A DNA stretch of 64,000 bases from Rusavskia elegans (taxonomy: Eukaryota; Ascomycota; Lecanoromycetes; Teloschistales; Teloschistaceae). Of the stretch, positions 11,831 through 22,099 are shown piece by piece (the stretch's first letter is position 1; each line of letters opens with the position of its first letter). The stretch is from NCBI GenBank assembly GCA_011316305.1, contig SAUG01000070.1:310001-374000 (forward strand), in the 5' to 3' direction. The notes under the pieces are model-generated. The model had not been told where the DNA came from. It worked only from the letters and a program-made list of their open reading frames with translations, and did no database searches. Made by a program: the position numbers and the translations under genes.

Positions 11831-13030
11831 GATTAAAATTTTCTCTAATAAAATTTAGTTTAAATTTAATCTTTTCGGAAATTTTAAATAAAATTTCGAT
11901 GAAATATTAAAATTTATTATAAATCTTTAATCTAATCGATTGGTTTTTTAAATATTAGATTATAAAAAACTATAATTAATAATCCGAATAACTAAATCGT
12001 ATAAATATATACAATCTTTTATCTTGAATGACGTAGTAATAAAATTACGTGATTTAGAAACTCGACGGATCCAACGTTCCTCGGAACTAGCGGAATTAAA
12101 TTCGATAGATCGGAGATTCGAATTTCTCGAAAGCTAACTAATATTTGAATTTTATCTATCGATTAAATCGATTATTATAAAAAGTTTTTTATATAGAAAA
12201 ATTATATAGTAGATTATATCGGCCTAGCCGTATCAATTGAATCATTATAAATTAGAAATAGTCATTTAAATTACGGTTATTCTAATGGAATTTTAATTTA
12301 AATCTAATTTTTTCCAAAATTCTAAAATTAAATTTTCGGTAAAATATTTCAATTTCTAATAATTACGTAATCTAATCGATTAGTATCTCTAAAATTAAAT
12401 CGTAAAAAATTTCAATCAAAAATTCGAATAATTAAATAATATAGATAAAAAACAAATATAAAATTAAAAGATTAAATTATTATTTAAAATTTGAAAAAAA
12501 TTAAAAATTTAACGAAATAAAATGAAACGAAAATATATATTAAAAATTATAATTAGAAAATCCATTAGTAATAAATTATTTAATGATTATAGAAATAAAG
12601 TATATTATTAATTAATAGTATTTTATTCGCCAATATATTAATATTAAAAGAATTTTATTTATTATTAAATTAAAAGAAAATAGTTCTATATATTATATAT
12701 AAAGTTATAACGATAATAATACTAATAATAATTACAATCGAAATTAAAAAAATTTAAATTAAAATAATATAATTTCAAATAATTTAAATAATTGGAAAAA
12801 AAAAACTAAAATAAAAGAAAATCGTAGTTTAAATAATATCGAAATCGATATTTCGATATAATTTATAATTATAATTGAAAAAACTATTTACTATATTTTT
12901 TTCTAAAATAAAATATAAATTAAATTAAATTATTTTTTTTTCTATATCGAAAATTAAATAAAATGAAATAGAAATAGTTTTTATAGTTCCGAAAAATAAG
13001 TGTGATAGTAGCTATATATATCTATAAAGG
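11831..13030. other. RIP-degraded AT-rich sequence, no intact gene
   Basis: It contains short blocks resembling other repeats: a gagattcgaatttctcg word near 12,115 recalling the family V tRNA-like box, and a lysine/asparagine-rich stretch near 12,660-13,000. None is long enough to call. Composition changes abruptly near 13,030 at the start of island 1. Confidence 0.45.
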
Positions 13031-13036
13031 TTTTAA

Positions 13037-13550
13037 ATTGTTACGAAACTAGTATTGTTGCGAAAGATTGTTGCGTTTCGAAGATACGACGCGACCACGT
13101 ATCCTTTTTCGGAATATGGCGAAGAGAGTCTTTCACTCGTCACTCACGAAGAAAGTATCTTGCAAGACTTGTTAATCGATAACAATGTCATCGTGGCGGA
13201 ATTTGGTGGAGATCTACTTGCTGCCAGTGTCCCCGAGATCCTAGCCAAGCCTGTACGTTTCAATATCGTCGCTTTCGTGATGGCAGTCGATTCAGTAAAC
13301 AGCTGCTATTGGCAGGGAAACGAAGTTGCATCGCATCTTGGAACATTATAACAATGTTTTCAAATATATCGTTGGTTTTATAGCAAATCTGAAAGCCAAC
13401 AAACAGAGAATCCTGCGGGAAATAGCTTGTACAGGCAGTTATAATTTGTGGAACAGACGCAACCCGTGGACGGAACAAGTTGACGCCAGCTTCGCCGATA
13501 TCCAAAAAGTGATAGAAAAATTGCTGAAATATTGCCGTGTTTCTATATAG
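13037..13550 (+). pseudogene. 5'-truncated gene fragment in two frames, unrecognised
   Basis: This is an island of normal composition (CA and TG frequent) between RIP-degraded flanks. One plus frame is open from 13,037 to a TAA at 13,349-13,351 and contains no initiating ATG (only TTG near 13,055). It includes VIVAEFGGDLLAASVPEILA. A second plus frame, open from 13,299 to TAG at 13,548-13,550, continues with LHRILEHYNNVFKYIVGF and later NRRNPWTEQVDASFADIQ. The two could be joined by an intron: either GT at 13,227 to AG at 13,302 (76 nt), or the better donor GTACGT at 13,253 to AG at 13,325 (73 nt, weak acceptor). A frameshift is also possible. I do not recognise the protein. The absence of a start codon at the island edge suggests a fragment rather than a complete gene. 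Confidence 0.45.
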
Positions 13551-13565
13551 TATCCTTTTATAAAT

Positions 13566-14284
13566 TTATAAATAATCTATTAATATTCTGACCGTATAGA
13601 GTTCTCGTTTTAATATAGTTAATTATAAACCCGATTTTATTCGCTTTAAACTTCAGTATTAGAAGCGAGTTTAAAAGTCGGCGATATTAAAATCTACGTT
13701 ATAAAATTCTAGTAGTTATATAATCTACTATATCGTATTATAGATATTTTAAAAATTAGTAAAAATATCGCGTTATAATATTTTAGTTATTAAAAAAATC
13801 GAAATTAATTATAATCGATTATAAACTATTTTAATTTAATATTTAATATTATTTTCGGCTGTTAAATTAAAAGAATATATAAATCTATAAATAATCTACT
13901 AATATTCTAATTATATAAAATTTTCGTTTTAATATACGGTAAAAATATAAGTAGATTATTTATAGATATATATATCCCTTTAATTTAATAATCGAAGATA
14001 ATATTATATATTGAATTAAAGTAATTTATAATCGATTATAATTAACTCCGGATTTTATAATAACTAGAATATTATAATACGATATTTTTACTATCTTTTA
14101 TAATATCTATAACGCGGTATAGCGAATACTATAACTATAAAGATTTTATAATATCGATTTTAATATCGCCGACTTTTAAACTCGTTTCTAATATAGAAAT
14201 TTAAAGCGGATAAAACCGGGTTTATAACTAACTATATTAAAATAGGAATTCTATACGGTTAGAATATTGTTAGGTTATTTGTAG
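13566..14284. repeat. Long inverted repeat (arms ~335 bp, spacer ~49 bp)
   Basis: The left arm 13,566-13,900 and the right arm 13,950-14,284 are reverse complements with scattered transition differences. Matched words are gaccgtatagag/ctatacggttag, gtcggcgatattaaaatc/gattttaatatcgccgac and taattataatcgattata on both. The spacer itself repeats part of the outer end in direct orientation (ctactaatattctaatt). The outer ends are a TATAAATAATC-type word (RIP-altered from TACAAATAACC), flanked by TA on the right, so a fold-back or MITE-type element is plausible. RIP has altered both arms, although the unique sequence on either side is spared. Confidence 0.8.
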
Positions 14285-14286
14285 GC

Positions 14287-14522
14287 TCACACCTTTCTTT
14301 AAAGCATGTGCTAGTATATACCTGCCTTCGTTCGAAATATGTAGATAAATAAAGAGCGAAACCATAGTTTTATACCAATTTCGTTTTCGTAATTAACGTA
14401 TGGTCGGCTCTGGAGCGCACCCTCTTTGCTGCAGTAGATTTGACAGTGATGAGGGTTTGACATCGTGAAACAGAGGGATTAATGTCCGCTCTGTCGCTCC
14501 TCAACCCTCGGCTCGAATCGCA
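14287..14522 (-). other. 3' flank of the ATCase gene
   Basis: Normal-composition sequence downstream of the ATCase stop codon (TGA at 14,523-14,525). It probably contains the 3' UTR and polyadenylation region. No second gene is visible. The composition boundary to the inverted repeat is sharp, at about 14,285. Confidence 0.4.
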
Positions 14523-15575
14523 TCAGTGGCTTAACGTCAATGATAGGAGAGCCATTCTCAATAAAAGTCCACATCGCATCTATAACCCGTTAGCTCTACC
14601 ATCTCACACAAGATGAATTGAATGCTACAAAGCAAGGCTTACTTGTCGGAAATACGCCGCACGGGGATCTCGGTCGACCTCTGGCGTTACCTCATTGTTC
14701 CTCGGCAATGGATGCATGAGGGTCATCTTCTTTTTGGCATCTTTCATCACTTTAGGATCCACGATGAGCGAGCTTTTGACTTTCTCGTAGAGACCCAAAT
14801 CCGAGAAACGCTCTTTCTGTACCCTTGTACAGTAGATGACATCGCTTTCGCCGACTATCTTCGGTGAAAGCTCCGCGGATACGACGCCGAGTTGTCCGCG
14901 ATTTCGGATTTGTTGGATCAATCCAGACGGCATCTCCAGGCTAGCAGGGGAGCAGAGATTGATCTTAACCCGATAGTGCTGCAAGAGTTCGCACAGCGAG
15001 TGTACAGTGCGACCATATCGTAGGTCGCCGACAAAAGTGATGATCAAATTCTCAATCGCACCAAGTTCCTCCATGATGGTAAACAAATCCAAGAGGCCTT
15101 GGGTCGGGTGCTCCTTGGCGCCATTGCCCCCGTTGATAATCGGCACGGGTGAGACGGCGGCGGCAGCATCGATTGCGTTCTCATCTGGATGCCGTAGGAC
15201 AACGGCATGAACATACTGGCCAACAGTGCGAATGGTGTCTTCCAATGATTCTCCCTTCTGTGTGCTTGAGTAGGATTCATTTAAGATGGCTGTCTGGCCT
15301 CCGACCTGCTTCATAGCTGCGTCGAATGAGGTAGACGTGCGCGTGGAGGGCTCGTAGAAAATTTCACCCAAAATGATCCCATCGAGCGTCTTAAGAACCT
15401 GTTTCTGTTCGGTCGCAATGCGCATCTCCCGGGCGACTGCTAAGAGCTGGCTCAACTGTGATTGCGCCATTTGTCCAACAGACAATAAGTGCTTTCCCCT
15501 GAAGAGCGATTGAGAGAGAAGGTCATCAAGCTTCGTGGTGGCATCTTTTGCTTGGCTAGGCGGTAGTGCGGACAT
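14523..15575 (-). CDS. Free-standing aspartate carbamoyltransferase (ATCase), two exons
   Basis: Predicted to join carbamoyl phosphate and L-aspartate to carbamoyl aspartate, the committed step of pyrimidine synthesis. Exons are 15,575-14,643 and 14,579-14,523, giving 329 residues; ATG at 15,575 has A at -3 (an in-frame TTG five codons upstream is not needed). Catalytic motifs are in order: PSTRT (residues 76-80), the mobile-loop lysine in QKGES (K107), VLRHP (R128), HPTQ (156-159), GDLRYGRTVHS (R189), TRVQKERF (R251, Q253), MHPLPR (287-292) and RAAYFRQ before the intron. Exon 2 adds MRCGLLLRMALL, the usual C-terminal helix. It is full length for one ATCase chain. No CPSase or dihydroorotase part precedes it, whereas ascomycetes normally fuse ATCase to CPSase. 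The usual NAGDG before HPTQ reads NGGNG here. It is the only clean gene in a RIP-degraded block; expression is not shown by sequence alone. Confidence 0.9.
14580..14642 (-). other. 63-nt spliceosomal intron in the ATCase gene
   Basis: On the minus strand it begins GTAAGC directly after the CAA codon of YFRQ. It ends TATAG just before an ATG codon. A branch site, gagCTAACgg, lies about 10 nt before the 3' end. Length and signals are typical of filamentous ascomycetes. Without splicing the frame ends after five unrelated codons; with splicing it continues into the conserved MRxGLxxRMALL tail. Confidence 0.88.
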
Positions 15576-16810
15576 GCTGTATAGCTTCAACTGCTATGAC
15601 AGGTTATTCTTGGGCACTAGTTGTTCGAAGGGATTGAACTGAGAAGCCGCAAGATGATCTTGTAGGAAGTGTACTTGACGGTTCGTAGGCGTTCTGTGTG
15701 GAGGCTGGCAGACTCATTTGCTTCAGAGTTTAACAGCCCTAGTTGATGCAAAGATTCGCACGGAAAGATAGCCTGTGGTTTTCGTGGAGTATCGTGAGTG
15801 GCTTCAGTAATATCAGAGATCGTGGGGAGTTGGTGGAATATAGTATGGTGTGTCGTCGAAAAATACGCGAATCAGCAATTGACACTGATACCGGGGGTAT
15901 CAATGGTGAAAAAAATTTAAAGAGAAGTGTAAATTTGCTCAGAGTACGAAGCTTGACATGGCAGACCGAGCCTTTCCGATCTAACATGATTCGGCTAGAG
16001 TACTCATGGAGTGTATTTATTTGGGTCGATGTCTCCTTTACCTTGGGATCATTGGTTCACCCAGGGAGTGGACGCATTACGAAGGTTGACATTTTAGAGA
16101 ATTCACCATAATAGTGAAGAATGTGGGCTGCAGCTCGTCAGCAATCCCCACTGCTCGGTCTTTGGATGCAGAGCAGTGGAGGGGCCTATGTCATATAGAT
16201 CTTCCGGTGCCCCATTGCCTTTTAAAGACAAGTTCTGGTAGCTTCGGCGTCAAAGGTGGAGGGAACCCTGCCATGTAGCGAGCTTGCTACCTAGTCCGTA
16301 TGCAATGCATTGCAAGCGTCGAGGCGATTGAACCCGCTCGGAGTGAATGTATGTACATGACACGGCCCGCATGGTGCAGATTCACCCCAGGCCAGCCGAT
16401 CGAAGGTGCAAGGTAATCAAGGCTGGATAATGGATTAACAGCCCTTGTAGCGAGGTCCATGATATGAATGCTATGGTGATCCTATTACATAGAGACTCGA
16501 TTAGGAGTTAAACTACATGCGGTTCTGAAAGTCTTTAGTTTTAGTGAGTACGGTTAAAGAGTAATTGCAGGTCAGGTAAGAGCGAAATACTCGTATTGAA
16601 TATTGTACAGTTGTACTCAAGATCGGTAGTTAAGAAGTGAGGGAACGTGTGTTGGTCGGCACGGTAGGGTATCTGGACCTGTAGATTGACTGGATGAGTG
16701 GACAGCAGACGAGGGAGGAGTCGATATGTTATGGCAGCGGGAAAGCGCTTAGCTTAATGAGAGCGATCTAAACCAAACCAGATAAGGTTAAATCTAAAGC
16801 GGGTTTGATA
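15576..16810. other. Upstream region of the ATCase gene, no further gene supported
   Basis: Normal-composition sequence, presumably the promoter and 5' UTR of the minus-strand ATCase gene plus unique flank. A plus-strand open frame of about 120 codons (15,746-16,111) overlaps a shorter minus-strand one. Neither has a recognisable domain, intron signals or convincing amino-acid composition, so neither is called. RIP composition resumes at about 16,815. Confidence 0.5.
16148..16179. other. Perfect 9-bp hairpin in the unique island
   Basis: CCACTGCTC at 16,148-16,156 is repeated in reverse complement as GAGCAGTGG at 16,171-16,179, with a 14-nt loop. Flanking C and G runs can extend the stem imperfectly. 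It is about 570 bp upstream of the ATCase start; it could be a dyad binding site or chance. Confidence 0.3.
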
Positions 16811-17189
16811 TAGATATATATTGCCGCCGTGAAAAATTTTATAAAAGAAAACTCGTAGTTAATAACTTTGTCTATAGTTTATTTTTCGATATTTTAAAAT
16901 CGTTTGAAATATACGATTTTTTTTTAATTAGAAAATAGAATTCTTTCGATTATATAGTAAATATCTTTGATGTTTAGTTATTTCTATATTTATCAAAATA
17001 AATATCACAATATCTATTTATATTTTTTATATTTTTAATAAAAAATTTTTTGTAAAAAAACTTTATATAAAACTATATTGAATTATTGATTATATATTAC
17101 TAACGCTATATATCATTTCAAATATATTTCAATTTTATTTTTAAAGATTATTTATATTAATAAAATTTATTTATCAAAGACAATCTAGA
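16811..17189. other. RIP-degraded AT-rich sequence, no gene seen
   Basis: Composition shifts sharply here from the unique island to TA-rich DNA. No frame or identifiable repeat edge is present before the family X block at about 17,190. Confidence 0.45.
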
Positions 17190-17934
17190 TATAAAATCGG
17201 AAGAATTTATTATATTACGAAACGGCTGCTGATTTTTTAAAATACTAAATACGCTAGTAGCCAGAAGCTTTAATAGAGTAAAAACTTTATATAAAGAAAG
17301 GTTGTTTTTATTAATTAGATCTATTATCTATTAGATTTATTTTTCGTATTTATCTACTATATGATTTTTTAAATAGGATTAAGATTTTATATTTTTTATT
17401 AACCCAAGGTATTAGAATTATCTAATTATAGAAAAACTTTTAAAAGAAATAATAATATATAGTAATACGCGCGAGTTTAAAAAATAGTAATTAGATTATT
17501 CTATGATTATTACCGGCGTTATAAACTAAAGTAATACTATTAATAACATTGATAATATTAACAGACTATCTAGTATAATCTAATAATAATAATAAAATCT
17601 TTAAAACAATTCGAGAACTAGTAATATACTTGAAAATTAAACAAAATGAAATTACTTCTATAATTATCAGAAAAATTACTAAAAATATAACTTTTAAAAA
17701 TAAAAGTCCGCGAAATAGAATTTCAACGAGATTTCGAATATATAAAATATAAAAACTCTATAAAATACCGTGAACTTTATAGTAACGATAGATTTTAAAA
17801 GGAATTTAAAAAAAAAAGAATTAAAATTTTAATATCTGAAAAATTAAACTATAATAATTATAATTCGCTTTTTATTTAAATCGATACTTATAAGAAAATT
17901 TTCGATTAACAGAAATTCGAATACAATAATAGTA

Positions 17935-17996
<62 letters not shown>

Positions 17997-18030
17997 AATA
18001 CGAAAATTATTTTAATTAACTAGCTAATAT
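17190..18030 (+). mobile_element. Family X (Gypsy) 5' fragment, copy 2a
   Basis: It starts with ataaaatcggaagaattta and the acgaaacggctgctg word, the same terminus as X1. It follows X1 through the gag-like 5' region for about 0.8 kb and ends in an AAT repeat tract. A second copy of the same terminus starts immediately after it at 18,034, so two X 5' ends lie in direct tandem order. Confidence 0.55.
17924..18000 (+). repeat. AAT/AGT trinucleotide microsatellite
   Basis: An initial run of taatag units is followed by about 20 AAT triplets with one interruption (ataaaaat). It lies in the tail of the X2a fragment; it is free of CA and TG and so cannot be altered by RIP. Confidence 0.9.
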
Positions 18031-18129
18031 ATATTATAAAGCCGAAAGAATTTACTATACTACGAAGCGGCTGTTAAATCTCTCGGATATTAAACGCGCT
18101 AGTAGCTATAAATTCTAATAGAATATTTT

Positions 18130-18846
18130 AGCGACCGTTCGATGTTTGGCCATTAAATATTACCGTAATGTTAGATTATAACGTCAAGTTATGATTATAT
18201 AAGCGAAATGTCAAAATAAAACATTATTTTAATATTATATCGACGCTGAAATAGCGTCAACCGCCTGTTATAAACTACTTTAAATAAAACAAAAATATTA
18301 TATAAAAGATCAATATATATTAAACGTATATTAAAAAAACGTTTTATAAAATATTATATTTATAAAATATTAAAAAATTATTAGTAACTTATACAAGTAA
18401 TCGAGCTATAAATACTACTAAATCTAGATACTAAATACTTTAGCTATTTAATCAAGCGGCTAGGTTTATATATATAATATAATATCTAAGCTAATAAACT
18501 AGTCCAGCGTTCGAATCCTCCGAGATTCGAAACTTTAAAAACTTTTAGCGAGCTAACCGGATAAAGTAAAAATAATCGGAATATAGAAAAAAGAAGTCGG
18601 AGTATCGGCCTAAAAGGTCGATATTTCGAAAAGTCACTTTTTCTATTTTTAGAAGCTTTGAACGTTCAATATAACGTTAATATACAGTTTTTTATTAACA
18701 AAAGATATATATTAAATATAAAGTAAATTACCAACGACGCGTAAAAACAGTATATAAAATATACAATATTAACTCGATATCACGTGATATTTAATGTTTA
18801 TTTTATATTAATATATACTGGCCAAACTAGCTACGCCCTCTAAGGT
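18130..18846 (+). mobile_element. Element M: inverted-repeat element carrying a tRNA-like segment
   Basis: It interrupts X2b. GTTTGGCCA at 18,144-18,152 is mirrored by TGGCCAAAC at 18,819-18,827, and the inverted similarity continues inward (TTAAATATTA versus TATATATTA). The outer 15-20 bp are also loosely inverted (tttagcgaccgttcg versus ttagagggcgtagct). There is no coding frame. The interior is less RIP-altered than the host X element. Best reading: a MITE of about 0.7 kb. Confidence 0.55.
18441..18530 (+). other. tRNA-like segment (degraded A and B boxes) inside element M
   Basis: Around 18,449-18,464 the sequence taatcaagcggctagg resembles a tRNA A box (TGGyCnAGnGGnnnAGG) after G-to-A change. 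GCGTTCGAATCCTCC at 18,507-18,521 is a good B box. The spacing of about 60 nt fits a class II tRNA or an intron-bearing one. It is not a functional tRNA as it stands; it could be a SINE head. Confidence 0.4.
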
Positions 18847-18964
18847 AAAAATTTTATATAAATAAAATTTATCTTTTTATTAACTAGTTCTATTATCTAA
18901 TAGATTTATTTCTCGTAACTATTTACTATATAGTTTTTTAAACGGAATTTAGACCTGAGAAACA

Positions 18965-19868
18965 AGTATCCGTTCTTGAACAAAACGTCGATACAAAATT
19001 ATCTAGAACGTTGATTTAATTTTAAATCTACTAGAAATTGAAATCTAGTAATTAAAAACATTATATCGATTTGAAATTAGTCTATAATTCGATTCTATTA
19101 GAAGTTTTATTAATAAAAGCCGTTTTATCTAATGATAAATTTATTTCAATTATCTATTAACAGCTAATCTATTAAAATAACGAATTAATTGGAAATTTGA
19201 TCGATGTTAATTAGAAGTTAACTAGAAGTTAACGAGAAATTCGAATATTAACTTTCTGAAAAATTATATTTAAATAATCGACTTTCGCGTAATTAATATA
19301 TAAGTAGTACTAGTATAGGTTGGATAGATAGATTGATTCCATATCACGTGACTCTTTAAATTTCATCTAGTAGAATTTTGATTACTAATTCTAATTACTA
19401 AACCGTTGAAAGTTCGAATCCCGAAAAAATCTCTTTTTTAGAAAATTTCATCCGATTTTTACGTCTTCTATAGGGTATCTAGAGTACTAAAAACGACGAA
19501 TTAGACTAGAATGTTACGAAATCTATAAATTCGATTAATTTAAATCCTATTTTACTATTAAAGTAAATAGAAAAATTCGCTGTTAACAAGATGTTAAATA
19601 GATATTGAAATTTCAATTTGTTATTAACGTGATATCTACTACTAGATCAATTACTAATCAAGTTCTAGTAACTAAAATAGCTTAGTTTCAGCTAAACTTA
19701 AAGTTTGTATATAACTTTCTATTACGTAATACAGCGAGTCAACTTTTAATTCGTTTTAACTAATTACTACAGAAACATCTTCAAGGAATTCTGGGCAACA
19801 ACGAGTTTTTAACCAATCAGACATTGATGAGTCATCAATCTATTGTTCAGAAACAGCTATTTGCTTCT
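18965..19868 (+). mobile_element. Element V, copy 1 (inserted in X2b)
   Basis: X similarity stops after tttaaacggaatttagac and resumes at about 19,869 with attataattctaattaatcc. The ends are roughly inverted: gtatccgttcttgaacaaaa on the left, and on the complement of the right end tagctgtttctgaacaata. About 230 bp (19,330-19,560) match 59,735-59,925, including a B-box-like agttcgaatcccg (19,411-19,423). Several CA/TG-containing stretches near 19,770-19,860 show that the right part escaped most RIP. No frame is visible. Confidence 0.45.
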
Positions 19869-21560
19869 AAGAGATATTATAATTCTAATTAATCCGAAAT
19901 ATCGGAACTAACTAATAGTATATATTATTTTAAATAAAATAATAGTATATAATATACTACGCGAGTTGAAAAAATAATATTTAGATCTCTCTAGTACTAT
20001 TGCCGGCGATACGAACTAAAATTGTACTACTAATAATATTAATAAAATCGGCAAACGATCTAGTACTATCTAATAATAGTAATAAAATCTTTAAAATAAT
20101 CCGAAAACTAGCGATATACTAGTTTATTATATCTAGTATCTAAATTTATTAAACTAAGTCTAGTTTTTCCTATAATAACGAAATAAACTACTAGAAATAT
20201 AATTTGTAAAGTAAAAGTCTATAAAATAGAAGTCGAACGAAATTTTAAATAGATAAAATTTAAAAGTTTTATAGAATATAATAGGCTCTAAAAACAATTT
20301 AGAGAAAAAAAGCAAAAATTCTAATATTAAAAGATAAGAATTTTAATAATTATAATTCGTTTTTTAAATATTGTTTCTATTAATAAAAACCCGAATATAA
20401 TAGTAATAATATATAGATTATTTTAGCTAATCGGCTAGTCGTTAAAAATAAAAATTTATTATAGAAAATCTATTAAGAATATTTAATATAATAAACTTTA
20501 GCGCTAATTTAAAAGCTATTTTATATATATTTTAAAAAAATTATTGGTAATTTTATAACTCGATATATCGTTTCCGAAAGTAAATTCAAAAATATAAAGT
20601 AAAAGAACTAGTAAATATTTTCGTAATTTAATAAATACTTTATTAAACGAAAGACAGCAAATATATAATCTATAAACTAAAATTCGAAAACTTATCCGAA
20701 ATAATAAAAACTCTATTATTAATTATTGAAGTTTTCTAAAATATTAAACCGGTTTGAAACATTTTCTATATATTATAAATTAATTCGAAATTTAATTAAA
20801 AGATAATTTAAAAGATATTAAACTAGAGTGTAATAGTTAACTTTATTGCGAGAACGATAGTAATAATAATCGGGACCGAAAAAATTAAAGTCGAAGTAAC
20901 CGAAGCGATAGAAATAAAATAAAAGGAAATTATAATATAAAAAATAGCGGAAATCCGAATATAATCTAGATCGATATTTTGGATTACTCTAAAATTATAA
21001 ATAATCACTCTACCTTCTATATTTATATCTAAAAAAATATAAATGGAATAAATTTATATATTTTAAATACGCCGAAAATTAAAAAAAGTAAAACAAAAGT
21101 TTATAATCGAGAAAAGTAAAGATTTAGAATATTCCGCTAATATACTAGATATTAAATAATATTAGAAAGCTTCTATTATAAATACTTTCTAAACATATAG
21201 ATTACTTGAAAAAATACTTCTATTTTTAATATTTTATCGATTTTAGAACTAAAAAAAATTTTATTTTATAATAATAGATGAAATAAAATAGAATTTTTGA
21301 AGGTAATTATATTTCTAGAAAAATCTAAACGGTTAATAGTCGCGTTATACACTTTTATAGAATTTATAAAATAAAAGCTAGTTTAGACAATCCAAAAATA
21401 GTTTTTAAAAACTAATAAATTATATTCTATAGTAGCGATAAACGAGATTATAATATAGTTTTTAATTATTTTTAATTCTATAGAGCCGATTCCGATAACT
21501 AATAATATAGTACTATCCAGATATCCTATTATTAGAAGAAAATGATTTTTTCTATAAATT

Positions 21561-22099
21561 TATACCTTAGGGAAGCGCACTAACGTCTCAATAGCGAATT
21601 GAAAACTATCAACGCAGTATTATATAAAATGGAATATTAGATTCAATAGTTTATATTTTTAGAATTGATTCGAATAATATATATAAATTAATATTCTATC
21701 GATTTATAATAGTTATCGAACTGCTGTCTGGATAGTTTTTAGATAGGAGTTTTAAAAGATTCTCTATTACGTAAAATTTTCCATCTAAAGTCTATCTACT
21801 TTAAAATCTATTAAATAACTATCTATACCAATATCTATTTATTATCTATCCAGTATCTATCTCGTTAAATAGTCTAATATCTAAAGCTATCTTTTAGTTT
21901 CCTTTTAAAATATTATTTTAGTAGATAGAGATTTAATTTCAAATTATAGCAGGACTTCCTATTAATAGAACATTAATATAATTTTAATAGTAGGAAGATT
22001 TTATAAAGTAATTTTAAATTTAGTAATATTAATAAAGATATAGTATTTCTTTACTATATATAGAATATATATCCAAGAATCTAAATTAGAAGTACTAAA
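21561..22099. other. Repeat DNA of unknown identity
   Basis: Similarity to X ends near 21,560 (gggaagcgcactaacgtctc marks the change). The following 540 bp have no frame and no recognised match in the window. Confidence 0.4.

Larger units (their letters stand above)
18034..21560 (+). mobile_element. Family X (Gypsy) relic, copy 2b (interrupted by M and V1)
   Basis: The terminus tattataaagccgaaagaat and the ctacgaagcggctg word match X1. The gag-like frame includes the degraded zinc-knuckle block near 21,010-21,060 and ends in a ctatccagatatcctattatt stretch that matches X1 near 3,600. Two foreign elements split its first kilobase (18,130-18,846 and 18,965-19,868). No pol part follows before 21,560. 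Confidence 0.6.

Noticed and set aside
13260..13505. Minus-strand frame of 81 codons in island 1
   Set aside because: It overlaps the two plus frames that can be joined into one longer product; no start context or family similarity.
14622..14867. Plus-strand frame of 81 codons and similar frames at 15,007-15,210 and 15,044-15,280
   Set aside because: They lie antisense or out of frame within the ATCase exon, which has clear family motifs; these are shadows.
15743..16111. Plus-strand frame of about 120 codons upstream of the ATCase gene, with an overlapping minus frame at 15,739-15,987
   Set aside because: No recognisable domain, no splice signals, and an amino-acid mix typical of chance translation. 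It is more likely promoter and 5' UTR of the minus-strand gene.
20823..21008. Minus-strand frame of 61 codons, Ile/Thr/Ser-rich
   Set aside because: It is antisense to the gag-like part of Gypsy relic X2b; its hydrophobic look is a by-product of RIP composition.
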